Shown here: in pieces, positions 8,301-20,068 of the stretch | Position numbering within the stretch: position 1 is the stretch's first letter | Layout: each line of letters opens with the position of its first letter | Made by a program: the position numbers and the translations under genes | NCBI GenBank assembly: GCA_963825585.1 | Contig: CAWGTX010000009.1 | Span: 496,001 to 560,000, forward strand | Direction: 5' to 3' | Length of the DNA: 64,000 nucleotides | From: JAOUGY01 sp963825585 | GTDB lineage: Bacteria > Actinomycetota > Acidimicrobiia > Spongiisociales > ZC4RG35 | Notes under the pieces: model-generated | Seen by the model: only the letters and a program-made list of their open reading frames with translations | What the model was told of the DNA's origin: nothing | The model's database searches: none

Positions 8301-8693
8301 TCGACCGGCCCGTACTCCATGATCACCCAGCAGCCGCTCGGTGGTAAGGCACAGTTCGGTGGTCAGCGATTCGGTGAGATGGAGGTGTGGGCGCTCGAGG
8401 CCTATGGCGCCGCATACGCACTGCAGGAGCTGTTGACCATCAAGTCCGACGACGTGCAGGGCCGTGTCAAGGTGTACGAGGCCATCGTCAAGGGCGACAA
8501 CATTCCAGAGCCAGGCATTCCGGAATCGTTCCGGGTGCTCGTCAAGGAGATGCAGAGCCTCTGCCTCAACGTCGAGATGCTGGCGGCCGGTGAAGAGGTC
8601 GAGCTCCGTGAGCTCGACGATGACATGTACCGGCCCACCGAGAGCCTCGGCATCGATCTGTCCCGGCCTGAGCGGCCCGAGTCAGACATCTGA
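5319..8693 (+). CDS. rpoB: DNA-directed RNA polymerase subunit beta
   Basis: This is the beta subunit, 1124 residues, which forms the catalytic cleft of RNA polymerase with beta-prime. The start is a TTG at 5319, six bases after a perfect AAGGAGG ribosome site. Familiar blocks are present in order: the N-terminal lobe ([20 protein letters not shown]), the rifampicin region [12 protein letters not shown], the block [20 protein letters not shown], and the C-terminal [25 protein letters not shown]. In the rifampicin pocket the usual resistance positions Asp516, His526 and Ser531 (E. coli numbering) are wild type. Residue 518 is Pro (Pro401 here) instead of Asn, and residue 522 is Ala instead of Ser. 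rpoC follows after 34 bases in one operon. Confidence 0.98.
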   Translation: [1124 protein letters not shown]

Positions 8694-8727
8694 TCTGTAG
8701 GTACCGAGTACCTGATTAAGGAGCAAC

Positions 8728-12669
<3,942 letters not shown>

Positions 12670-12718
12670 TCACAGATTCGACGGTCGGTGGGAACCGGCC
12701 GGACGAGCAGTCGAATAC

Positions 12719-12752
12719 GAGAGGGCCGGGGTCATCAGACCCCGGCCCTCTC
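12719..12752. terminator. Bidirectional terminator between rpoC and the VWA gene
   Basis: A perfect 15-bp stem (12719-12733 with 12738-12752) has a 4-base loop. It lies between two convergent genes and can end both transcripts. The U tract is weak on both strands. Confidence 0.8.
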
Positions 12753-12781
12753 GCCTTCCCGTCCTCCCAGCGGGAAGAAGC

Positions 12782-14344
12782 TCAGGCACCCATGTTCGCC
12801 GCCATCCTCACCAGGTCGGCGAATTCGGCAACGTCGTCGTCACGAGGAAGCTCATCCGCCAGCTCGTCGGCGTACCGCACGAGGTCGTCCATGCTCCACA
12901 CGCCCGCATGGGGACTCCTCCGCAGCACCTCGGCGTACTGGGCCACCACCACGTTCTGCCGGAATCGAGGGCTGGCATCGTCGAAGCCACTCGAAAGATC
13001 GTCGAGCGTGATCGTGCGGCTCACCTCGGTGGGATCATCGGTTTCGGGATCGAGCCACCGGAGGTGAACCCGGCCCAGCCGGTCGGCCTCGCCCCGTTCG
13101 GCGGACCGGGTGAGCCGGAGCTCGTAGAGGGCCGTCACCGCATGACCCGCCCCGATCTCCCCGGCGTCCACCGTGTCGTCGCGGAACGAATCGTCATCGA
13201 GGGCCCGGTTCTCGTAGCCGATCAGCCGCCATTCGAGGACGGAGTCCGGGTCGAACTCCACCTGGACCCGGGCGTCCTCCGCCACCGTGACGAGTGTGCC
13301 CGTCAGGTCGTTGACGAACAGATCCTCGGCTTCTTCCCTGGTGTCGACGTAGGCGTAGAAGCCGTCCCCGTCGTTGGCCAACTGCTCGAGCAGGGCATCG
13401 TTGTAGTTGTCCATGCCCACGCCGACCGTCACCAGCGTGACGCCCCGATCGGCGCCCGAGCGGATCATGTCGACCAGCGACTCGGGATCGGAGAGTCCCA
13501 CGTTGGCGACCCCGTCGGAGGCGACGATGACCCGGGTGGCGGTTCCGTCGCTCTGGAGCTGTTCGGCGGCACCGTAGGCGAGCGCAAGCCCGTCTTCGAA
13601 ATTGGTCGAACCTTCGGCCTCGAGGGACTCGATGGTGTCGAGGATCTCGCCGGTCCGGTCGCCGAAGGTGGGGGACAACACGAGTCGAGCTTCGGTCCCG
13701 AACTCGACGATGGTGACCGTGTCGTTCCGGCCCAACTCTTCCGTCAGCATTCCCAGCGAGTGCTTGACGTGCTCGAGGCGATTGCCCTCGGCCATCGAGC
13801 CCGAGGTGTCCACCACGAACACCAGATTGGTGGGCGGACGCACTTCGACGTCGGCGGCACGAAGACCGATGCGGAGGACGCGGGTGTCCTCACCAACGAA
13901 GGGGGTGGGCGCACCGTCGACGATGATCGAGAACCCCTCTCCCGGCACCGCGTAGTCCTGGGCGAAGAAGTTGATGTACTCCTCCACCCGCACCGAGTCG
14001 GGGTCCGGGAGGAGCCCCTCGGTGAGGTAGCGGCGGGCGACCGTGTAGGAGGCCGTGTCCACGTCGAGAGCGAAGGTCGAGAGGGACTCTTCGTCGGTCC
14101 ACCGATCATCGTTGACACCGGGGTTGTCGAAGGTGGCATCCGGTTCCTGGGTGGCCGCCGCCGTCGTCTCGGTGCTTTCGCCGGCGGCATCGTCCCATCC
14201 GGCGGAAGCAGCGGTGGTTTCGGTTGCCTCGAATCGGTCGTCCCATCCGGCTGCAGTGGTTGTGTCGGAGGAATCGTCGCCACCGCACGCCGCCAGCAGC
14301 AGTGCCATCGCACAGGCGACGATCCAGGGTCGTTTCAGTGTCAT
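12782..14344 (-). CDS. VWA-domain lipoprotein, YfbK-like
   Basis: This 520-residue secreted lipoprotein has a signal peptide ending in the lipobox LLLAAC, with Cys20 as the lipid site. A linker follows with two related Ala-Gly-Trp-Asp-Asp stretches in a Thr/Ala-rich context. A conserved N-terminal region (FALDVDTASYTVARRYL) precedes a von Willebrand A domain whose MIDAS reads DTSGSM at residues 179-184. The rest matches the DUF3520-type C-terminal part of YfbK proteins. The domain layout predicts a metal-dependent protein-binding role on the outer face of the membrane. The start is the ATG at 14344 with GGAGAAC upstream. It is convergent with rpoC and divergent from a histidine kinase gene, whose product might control it. 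Confidence 0.85.
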   Translation of the reverse strand: MTLKRPWIVACAMALLLAACGGDDSSDTTTAAGWDDRFEATETTAASAGWDDAAGESTETTAAATQEPDATFDNPGVNDDRWTDEESLSTFALDVDTASYTVARRYLTEGLLPDPDSVRVEEYINFFAQDYAVPGEGFSIIVDGAPTPFVGEDTRVLRIGLRAADVEVRPPTNLVFVVDTSGSMAEGNRLEHVKHSLGMLTEELGRNDTVTIVEFGTEARLVLSPTFGDRTGEILDTIESLEAEGSTNFEDGLALAYGAAEQLQSDGTATRVIVASDGVANVGLSDPESLVDMIRSGADRGVTLVTVGVGMDNYNDALLEQLANDGDGFYAYVDTREEAEDLFVNDLTGTLVTVAEDARVQVEFDPDSVLEWRLIGYENRALDDDSFRDDTVDAGEIGAGHAVTALYELRLTRSAERGEADRLGRVHLRWLDPETDDPTEVSRTITLDDLSSGFDDASPRFRQNVVVAQYAEVLRRSPHAGVWSMDDLVRYADELADELPRDDDVAEFADLVRMAANMGA

Positions 14345-14499
14345 GTCGTTCTCCAATGGCTCGTGGTCGTCTCGACCTCCATGTCCGGTCATCGTCGGTC
14401 GTCGGGCTGCGCCGGTCGATACGGGTCGACCCTCAACCTTCCCTCACCTCCCCTCACGGTGACCCCACCGATGCGAGGGTCAACCGTGGATCGGATCGG

Positions 14500-14505
14500 T
14501 AGGCT
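14500..14505 (+). promoter_or_regulatory. -10 box TAGGCT, leaderless-type
   Basis: TAGGCT ends 7 bases before the ATG of the histidine kinase gene, with no ribosome site between. This supports the start at 14513 over the in-frame ATG at 14471. Confidence 0.55.
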
Positions 14506-14512
14506 CCCCGAC

Positions 14513-15670
14513 ATGGTGAGGGAGGCACACGAACCCGACGTTCCCGAGGCGCACACGACCCTTCTCACCATCACCGTGGTGTTCCGGGTGGTCGGCCTCG
14601 TCTGGCTGATCACGCTCTCGACGATGAGCGTGCTCACGGACTCGGTGGAGGCCCGCTCGGGCCGGGGGCTGATCCTGGGGGCCGGGGTTGCGGCATCCGT
14701 GTGGACGGTGATCACCGTCGTGACGTGGCGGATGGCACCTCGAGTTCTCACGTCGTGGCCATGGCTGGCGGTGGACCTGCTGATCGGAGCCGGGGTGGCG
14801 CTCGTTCCACAACTCACGGGGGCGAACAGCTTCTTCGTGGGTGGGTTCCCCATCTCCTCGGCGATCCTGTGGGCGACCGCCCGCGGGGTGACCGCCGGCG
14901 CCATCGGCGGGATCCTCATCGCCCTGGCCTCCGCCCGCGGGTATGGGACCGACCAGGCAGCCCGGGCCGCCGAGGTCATGGCGATCAATTCGTTGGCCCC
15001 GGTCGTGATCGGATGGGGCTTCGGGTCGATTCGTCGTAACGATGCCCGGCGCAGGGTGGCGGAGGCCCAGCTGGCCGCCGAGCGTGATGAACGAGCCCGG
15101 GTGGTCGAACGTGCCGAGGTCGCCGCCCACCTGCATGATTCGGTGCTGCAGACCCTGGCGTTGATCCAGCGCCAAGCCGATGACCGCAGCGAGGTGCTGC
15201 GGTTGGCTCGATCCCAGGAACGGGAGCTGCGAAACTGGCTCAACGGCGTGACCGACGCCGATCACCGGCTCATGGATGCCATCCGGCGTGCCGCCGGCGA
15301 TGTCGAAGAGCGGTTCGGCGTGGTCGTCGACGTGAGCACGGTGGGCGAGACCGACCTCGATCGGGACGTCGAGGCGGTGGCGGCGGCCACTCGCGAGGCG
15401 ATGACCAACGCAGCCAAGTTCGCCGGAGTCCAGCGCGTGTTCGTGCTCGCCGAGGCGCGCCCGCACGAGGTGAGAGTGGTGGTCAAGGACAAGGGGACGG
15501 GGTTCGACCGGGAAGCGGTGGCGGGCGACCGGCGGGGTCTGGTCGACTCCATCGAGGGCCGAATGCGGCGGCACGGTGGATCGGCCACAGTTTGGTCACG
15601 TCCGGGCGAAGGGACCGAGGTCGACATCCGGTTGCCGCGGGCCTCGAGCGAACAGGGAGCGCCGGCATGA
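14513..15670 (+). CDS. NarL/DesK-type sensor histidine kinase
   Basis: This 385-residue kinase has four or five membrane helices in residues 15-170, then a coiled linker rich in Arg/Ala/Glu. Its HisKA_3-type dimerisation helix has the phospho-accepting His208 in HLHDSVLQTLALIQ. The HATPase_c domain shows a degenerate N box (REAMTNAAKF), the G1 box KDKGTGFD and a final GEGTEVDIRLP strand. The GLVDSIEGRMRRHGG stretch resembles actinobacterial PspC-linked kinases. It overlaps the response regulator start by four bases (ATGA), so the two are translationally coupled and form a pair. The signal is unknown; the small extracytoplasmic loops suggest sensing within the membrane. Confidence 0.88.
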   Translation: MVREAHEPDVPEAHTTLLTITVVFRVVGLVWLITLSTMSVLTDSVEARSGRGLILGAGVAASVWTVITVVTWRMAPRVLTSWPWLAVDLLIGAGVALVPQLTGANSFFVGGFPISSAILWATARGVTAGAIGGILIALASARGYGTDQAARAAEVMAINSLAPVVIGWGFGSIRRNDARRRVAEAQLAAERDERARVVERAEVAAHLHDSVLQTLALIQRQADDRSEVLRLARSQERELRNWLNGVTDADHRLMDAIRRAAGDVEERFGVVVDVSTVGETDLDRDVEAVAAATREAMTNAAKFAGVQRVFVLAEARPHEVRVVVKDKGTGFDREAVAGDRRGLVDSIEGRMRRHGGSATVWSRPGEGTEVDIRLPRASSEQGAPA

Positions 15671-16302
15671 CGGTTCGGGTGTTCATCGTCGACGACCACC
15701 ACCTGTTCCGCGCCGGCGTGCGGGGCGAGCTCGAGGGAACGGTCGAATTCGTGGGTGAGGCTTCGGAGGTCGATGCGGCCGTCGAGATGATCCGTGAACG
15801 CGTACCCGACGTGGTGCTCCTCGACGTCCACATGCCGGGGGGTGGAGGCAGGTACGTGTTGGAGCAGGTGAGCCAGACCCACCCCGATGTCCGGTTCCTG
15901 GCACTGTCGGTTTCGGACTCACCCGAGGACGTGGTCGCCATCGTCCGGGCCGGAGCTCGTGGCTACGTGACCAAGACCATCGAATCGTGGGAACTCGCCG
16001 AGGCCATCGAGAAGGTGGCGGCCGGCGACGCCGTCTTCTCGCCGAGGCTCGCAGGTTTCGTCCTGGACGCCTTCGCCTCCATTCCGGGCAAGGACGTCGA
16101 TCCCGAACTGGACCAGTTGACCGACCGTGAACAGGAGGTGCTCAGGCTCATCGCCCTCGGCAGCACCTACAAGGAGGTCGGCGTGAGATTGAACATCTCG
16201 GTGAAGACGGTGGAGCGCCACGTTTCGGCCGTGCTGCGAAAGCTCCAGCTGTCGAACCGACACGAACTCGCCCGGTGGGCGAGCGACCGCCGCATCGTCT
16301 GA
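15667..16302 (+). CDS. NarL/FixJ-family response regulator
   Basis: This 211-residue response regulator has a receiver domain with the acidic pair Asp9-Asp10 and phospho-acceptor Asp53 (VVLLDVHMP). The conserved Lys is in GYVTKTI. The LuxR-type helix-turn-helix begins at LTDREQEVLRLIALG and ends RHELARWA. It is translationally coupled to the preceding kinase. The target genes cannot be read directly; the divergent VWA lipoprotein is the obvious candidate. A stem-loop 20 bases after the stop probably ends the transcript. Confidence 0.92.
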   Translation: MTVRVFIVDDHHLFRAGVRGELEGTVEFVGEASEVDAAVEMIRERVPDVVLLDVHMPGGGGRYVLEQVSQTHPDVRFLALSVSDSPEDVVAIVRAGARGYVTKTIESWELAEAIEKVAAGDAVFSPRLAGFVLDAFASIPGKDVDPELDQLTDREQEVLRLIALGSTYKEVGVRLNISVKTVERHVSAVLRKLQLSNRHELARWASDRRIV

Positions 16303-16321
16303 GGGGCCGCAAGGTCCGAAA

Positions 16322-16356
16322 GGGGAGGTGGGCAGTTGGGGGCCACCCACCTCCCC
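16322..16356 (+). terminator. Terminator-like hairpin after the two-component genes
   Basis: GGGGAGGTGGG (16322-16332) pairs perfectly with 16346-16356 around a 13-base loop. There is no U tract. Confidence 0.55.
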
Positions 16357-16369
16357 GATCGGGAGTTGC

Positions 16370-16433
16370 GAGATGCCCGGTCCCCTCTGGCACCGGGTGA
16401 TGGGGGGTTCCGGCGCCCGATTCCGGGCATCTC
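16370..16433. repeat. Inverted repeat GAGATGCCCGG / CCGGGCATCTC
   Basis: Two perfect 11-base arms flank a 42-base G/C-rich centre, just downstream of the terminator-like hairpin. Confidence 0.6.
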
Positions 16434-16540
16434 ATTCGGGACGACCCATGGGTGTGACGGGGCGTCCCGGCCTCATGACACACGAACGCCTTAGGAGTTC
16501 CCAAGAAAGTTGCACGAGCTTCGAGCTGAACATGATTCGC

Positions 16541-16650
16541 CGCCAGCCGCCAGCGCAGCCAGCCGCCAGCCGCCAGCCGCCAGCCGCCAGCCGCCAGCCG
16601 CCAGCCGCCAGCAGCCAGCAGCCAGCAGCCAGCAGCCAGCAGCCAGCAGC
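16541..16650. repeat. Long heptad array CGCCAGC then AGCCAGC
   Basis: Two CGCCAGC units, a 9-base break, seven more CGCCAGC units (16564-16612) and five AGCCAGC units (16613-16647) run in one direction. The word changes at its first base while the 7-base register is kept. Confidence 0.92.
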
Positions 16651-16744
16651 ACTTCTTCCTTCCCACAGTGCGCCCTCTCAACTATCCTCGTGTTCACCTC
16701 GGGTCGCATCCGACGCGGGTTTTGACCCGTGCCGACCTCGCCCG

Positions 16745-16750
16745 TATACT
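16745..16750 (+). promoter_or_regulatory. Probable -10 box of the rpsL operon
   Basis: TATACT is a strong -10 match in an otherwise G/C-rich stretch. The nearby TTGACC (16732-16737) is too close to be its -35, so the -35 is unclear. The leader to rpsL would be about 240 bases. Confidence 0.5.
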
Positions 16751-16993
16751 CACGTGCCGGTGGTCGTCACCACATGGTCCTTGCATCTGAGCGATGACCA
16801 GAACGATCACAGAGCGATGATCAGAGCGACGGGCTCGAGGATCTGAGGATCCGAAGCTCCGGAGCTTCACCCACTCTCCTGAAGGGTGTCTCATGGCGTG
16901 ACCCACGTCGAGGCAGCTCGGAGTTTGGGGCAGTACACACGGGTCGGTGGCCCCGGAAACGGCCGGGCGCCGGCCTTCCGCGTTAGGAGCGAC

Positions 16994-17365
16994 ATGCCGA
17001 CGATCCAGCAGCTCGTTCGCGAGGGCAGGCAGAAGAAGAGGAAGAAGACGAAGACGGCCGGTCTGGCCGGAGCGCCTCAGGCGCGTGGTGTGTGCACCCG
17101 CGTCTACACCGTCACTCCCAAGAAGCCGAACTCGGCGCTGCGCAAGGTGGCTCGCGTCAGGCTGTCGACCGGCTACGAGATCACGGCCTACATCCCCGGC
17201 GAGGGCCACAACCTCCAGGAGCACTCGATCGTGCTCGTTCGCGGCGGGCGTGTGCGTGACCTCCCCGGTGTTCGCTACAAGGTCATTCGCGGCACGCTCG
17301 ACGCCAGCGGTGTCAAGAACCGCAAGCAGGCACGTTCCCGCTACGGAGCGAAGAAGGAGAGCTGA
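16994..17365 (+). CDS. rpsL: 30S ribosomal protein S12
   Basis: This is S12, 123 residues, part of the decoding centre of the small subunit. The start is the ATG at 16994 behind TAGGAG; an upstream in-frame GTG would add a non-homologous 36-residue tail. TPKKPNSALRK contains the decoding lysine at position 43. The second decoding loop reads GGRVRDLPGVRY, so residue 88 is Arg where most bacteria have Lys. Substitution of this Lys by Arg is a classical streptomycin-resistance change in E. coli (87) and M. tuberculosis (88). The target Asp89 for methylthiolation is kept. The stop overlaps the rpsG start (TGATG). Confidence 0.97.
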   Translation: MPTIQQLVREGRQKKRKKTKTAGLAGAPQARGVCTRVYTVTPKKPNSALRKVARVRLSTGYEITAYIPGEGHNLQEHSIVLVRGGRVRDLPGVRYKVIRGTLDASGVKNRKQARSRYGAKKES

Positions 17366-17832
17366 TGCGTCGCGCCCCCGCCCAAAAGCGCAAGATCGAA
17401 GCGGATCCGGTCTTCCGCAGCGTCCTCGTGAGCCAGGTCATCAACAAGGTGCTCCTGGAAGGCAAGAAGGACGTCGCCCGCACCATCGTCTACGACGCCC
17501 TCGAACTGGTCGAGCGTCGCTCCAACCAGGATCCCGTGAACGTGCTCAAGCGCGCCATCGACAATCTCCGGCCGCAGGTCGAGGTTCGATCGCGCCGGGT
17601 GGGTGGCTCTTCGTACCAGGTTCCGATCGAGGTCTCCTCCCGCCGGTCGAACACGCTGGCGATCCGGTGGCTGGTGAGCTTCGCCCGCCGCCGCAAGGAA
17701 CCCACGATGGCGGCCCGTCTGGCCAACGAGATCCTCGACGCCTCCAACTACACGGGGGCGGCCATCAAGCGCAAAGAAGACGTCCACAAGATGGCGGAGT
17801 CCAACCGGGCCTTCGCCCACTACCGCTGGTGA
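17365..17832 (+). CDS. rpsG: 30S ribosomal protein S7
   Basis: This is S7, 155 residues, the primary assembly protein of the small-subunit head. It begins MRRAPAQKRKIEADPVF and ends with the typical ESNRAFAHYRW. The conserved segment GGSSYQVPIEV is in the middle. Its ATG overlaps the rpsL stop, so translation is coupled. fusA follows after about 85 bases, as in the classical str operon. Confidence 0.97.
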   Translation: MRRAPAQKRKIEADPVFRSVLVSQVINKVLLEGKKDVARTIVYDALELVERRSNQDPVNVLKRAIDNLRPQVEVRSRRVGGSSYQVPIEVSSRRSNTLAIRWLVSFARRRKEPTMAARLANEILDASNYTGAAIKRKEDVHKMAESNRAFAHYRW

Positions 17833-17917
17833 TCTGAGCCGCACCCCGGGCGGACCGGGGCGCACGCCACTGCCAGGCACACGTACAAGTCCATAACGAC
17901 CGGAGTAGTTGAGAATC

Positions 17918-20026
17918 ATGAGCAATGGAAACGCGCTGTCGCACCTTCGCCAGGTGCCGTTGAGCCGGACCCGAAACATCGGGATCATGGCTCACATCGA
18001 CGCCGGCAAAACCACGCTCACCGAGCGAATCCTCTACTACACCGGCAAGAACTACAAGATCGGCGAGGTCCACGAGGGCGCCGCCACCATGGACTGGATG
18101 GAGCAGGAGCAGGAGCGGGGGATCACCATCACCTCCGCCGCCACCACCTGCATCTGGCACGACCACAACATCAACATCATCGACACCCCCGGGCACGTCG
18201 ACTTCACCGTCGAGGTGGAGCGGAGCCTGCGGGTGCTCGACGGTGCGGTCGCCGTGTTCGACGGCGTTGCCGGCGTCGAGCCGCAGTCCGAGACGGTGTG
18301 GCGTCAGGCCGACCGCTACGGCGTACCCCGTATCTGTTTCATCAACAAGCTCGACCGGACCGGCGCCGACTTCTACTTCGACGTCGACTCGATCGTCGAG
18401 CGGCTCAACGCCAAGCCCCTCGTGATGCAGCTCCCGATCGGCACCGAGTCCGACTTCATCGGTGTCGTCGACCTGGTCGACCTGCGCGCCCACGTCTGGC
18501 GCGGCGACGACGGCAAGCAGTGGGACACCATCGACATTCCCGAAGACATGGTGGAGAAGGTCGACCAGTACCGCCACGCACTCATCGAGATGGTGGCCGA
18601 GTCCGACGAGGCACTCCTCGAGAAGTACTTCGAAGAGGGTGATCTCACCGTCGACGAGATCAAGTCCGGTGTTCGCAAGGGCACGCTCAATCATCTCTTC
18701 ACCCCGGTGTTCTGCGGGTCGGCGTTCAAGAACAAGGGCGTCCAGCTCCTGCTCGACGCCATCGTGGCCTACCTCCCGAGCCCGGTCGATCTCCCGCCCA
18801 CCAACGGGTACAAACCCGGGGACGAGGAAGTCGTCATGAGCCGCCAGGCCGACGATGGCGAGTCCTTCTCGGCGTTGGCGTTCAAGATCATGAGCGACCC
18901 CCACGTCGGCAAGCTCACCTACTTCCGGGTGTACTCGGGGCACGCCGCCAAGGGCGACACCGTGACCAACACCACGAGCGGGAACAAAGAGCGGTTGGGA
19001 CGTCTGCTCCGCATGCACGCCAACCACCGTGAAGACATCGACGATGTGTTCACCGGTGACATCGTGGCGGCGGTCGGTCTCAAGAACGTCAAGACCGGCG
19101 ACACCCTGTCGGCCACCGATGCCCCGATTCAGCTCGAGGCGATGACCTTCCCGGCACCCGTGATCTCGGTCGCTATCGAGCCGAAGACCAAGTCGGACGA
19201 CGAGAAGCTCGGTGAGTCGCTCCAGAAGCTGGCCGAGGAGGATCCGACGTTCCTGGTTCGCACCGACGAGGAGACCGGTCAGACCATCATCTCCGGGATG
19301 GGCGAGCTTCACTTGGAGATTCTGGTGGATCGTCTCATTCGCGAGTTCAAGGTGGCGGCCAACGTCGGAAAGCCGCAGGTGGCCTACCGCGAGACCATCA
19401 AGCAGGCCATCGCCAAGATCGATCTCAAGTACGCCAAGCAGACCGGTGGCAAGGGCCAGTACGCCCACGTCGTCATCAACCTGGAGCCCACCGGCCCCGG
19501 GGGCGGATACGAGTTCGTCGACGAGGTCAAGGGCGGCAAGGTGCCGAGGGAGTACATCCCCGCCGTCGACACCGGTATCGAGCAGGCGCTCGAGAACGGT
19601 GTGCTGGCCGGCTACCCGCTGGTCGACGTCCGCGCCATCCTCGTGGACGGGTCGTACCACGACGTCGACTCCTCGGAGATGGCGTTTCGGATCGCCGGTT
19701 CGATGGCACTGCAGGAGGCCGCCCGCAAGGCCGGCGTCAAGCTGCTCGAGCCGGTCATGGAGGTCGAGGTCACGACACCCGAGGACTACATGGGTGACGT
19801 GATCGGCGACCTCAACTCCCGCCGCGGGCAGATCGAGTCGATGAACCAGCGGGGCAACGCCCGGGTGGTGAAGGCTTTGGTCCCGCTGTCGGAGATGTTC
19901 GGGTACGTGGGCGACCTGCGGTCCAAGACCCAGGGTCGTGCGTCGTACTCGATGCAGTTCCATTCCTACCAGGACGTTCCGAACAATCTCGCTGAAGAGA
20001 TCGTGGCGAGTCGGCGCGGATCCTGA
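17918..20026 (+). CDS. fusA: Elongation factor G
   Basis: This is EF-G, about 702 residues, the GTPase that drives translocation and, with RRF, ribosome recycling. The G domain shows AHIDAGKTTLTERIL (P loop), RGITITSAATT (switch I), DTPGHVDFTVEVERSLRVLD and FINKLDRTG. Domain IV has the usual GKGQYAHVVI and AGYPLVDVRA motifs, and the end is EEIVASRRG. I take the ATG at 17918 because the CGGAG ribosome site fits it; the in-frame TTG at 17909 is too close. Codon use is strongly C/G-ending, in contrast with tuf directly downstream. Confidence 0.97.
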   Translation: MSNGNALSHLRQVPLSRTRNIGIMAHIDAGKTTLTERILYYTGKNYKIGEVHEGAATMDWMEQEQERGITITSAATTCIWHDHNINIIDTPGHVDFTVEVERSLRVLDGAVAVFDGVAGVEPQSETVWRQADRYGVPRICFINKLDRTGADFYFDVDSIVERLNAKPLVMQLPIGTESDFIGVVDLVDLRAHVWRGDDGKQWDTIDIPEDMVEKVDQYRHALIEMVAESDEALLEKYFEEGDLTVDEIKSGVRKGTLNHLFTPVFCGSAFKNKGVQLLLDAIVAYLPSPVDLPPTNGYKPGDEEVVMSRQADDGESFSALAFKIMSDPHVGKLTYFRVYSGHAAKGDTVTNTTSGNKERLGRLLRMHANHREDIDDVFTGDIVAAVGLKNVKTGDTLSATDAPIQLEAMTFPAPVISVAIEPKTKSDDEKLGESLQKLAEEDPTFLVRTDEETGQTIISGMGELHLEILVDRLIREFKVAANVGKPQVAYRETIKQAIAKIDLKYAKQTGGKGQYAHVVINLEPTGPGGGYEFVDEVKGGKVPREYIPAVDTGIEQALENGVLAGYPLVDVRAILVDGSYHDVDSSEMAFRIAGSMALQEAARKAGVKLLEPVMEVEVTTPEDYMGDVIGDLNSRRGQIESMNQRGNARVVKALVPLSEMFGYVGDLRSKTQGRASYSMQFHSYQDVPNNLAEEIVASRRGS

Positions 20027-20068
20027 TCAAGTCAACAGTTCAAGTCGAGAGGCAAGAGGAGCACCATC

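Larger units (their letters stand above)
16303..16993. other. 691-base gap upstream of rpsL
   Basis: No gene is seen. In order the gap contains a terminator-like hairpin (16322-16356), an 11-bp inverted repeat (16370-16380 with 16423-16433), a long heptad array (16541-16650), a TATACT box and a leader of about 240 bases for rpsL. The leader is G/C rich and contains several short inverted repeats near 16845-16975, but I cannot assign a known leader family. Confidence 0.65.

Noticed and set aside
16541..16650. Heptad and 131-bp arrays considered as CRISPR
   Set aside because: There is no alternation of repeats with unique spacers, no 24-40 base repeat and no cas gene.
17765..19963. Minus-strand open frame of about 732 residues opposite fusA
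   Set aside because: Antisense shadow of fusA with no domain signature.
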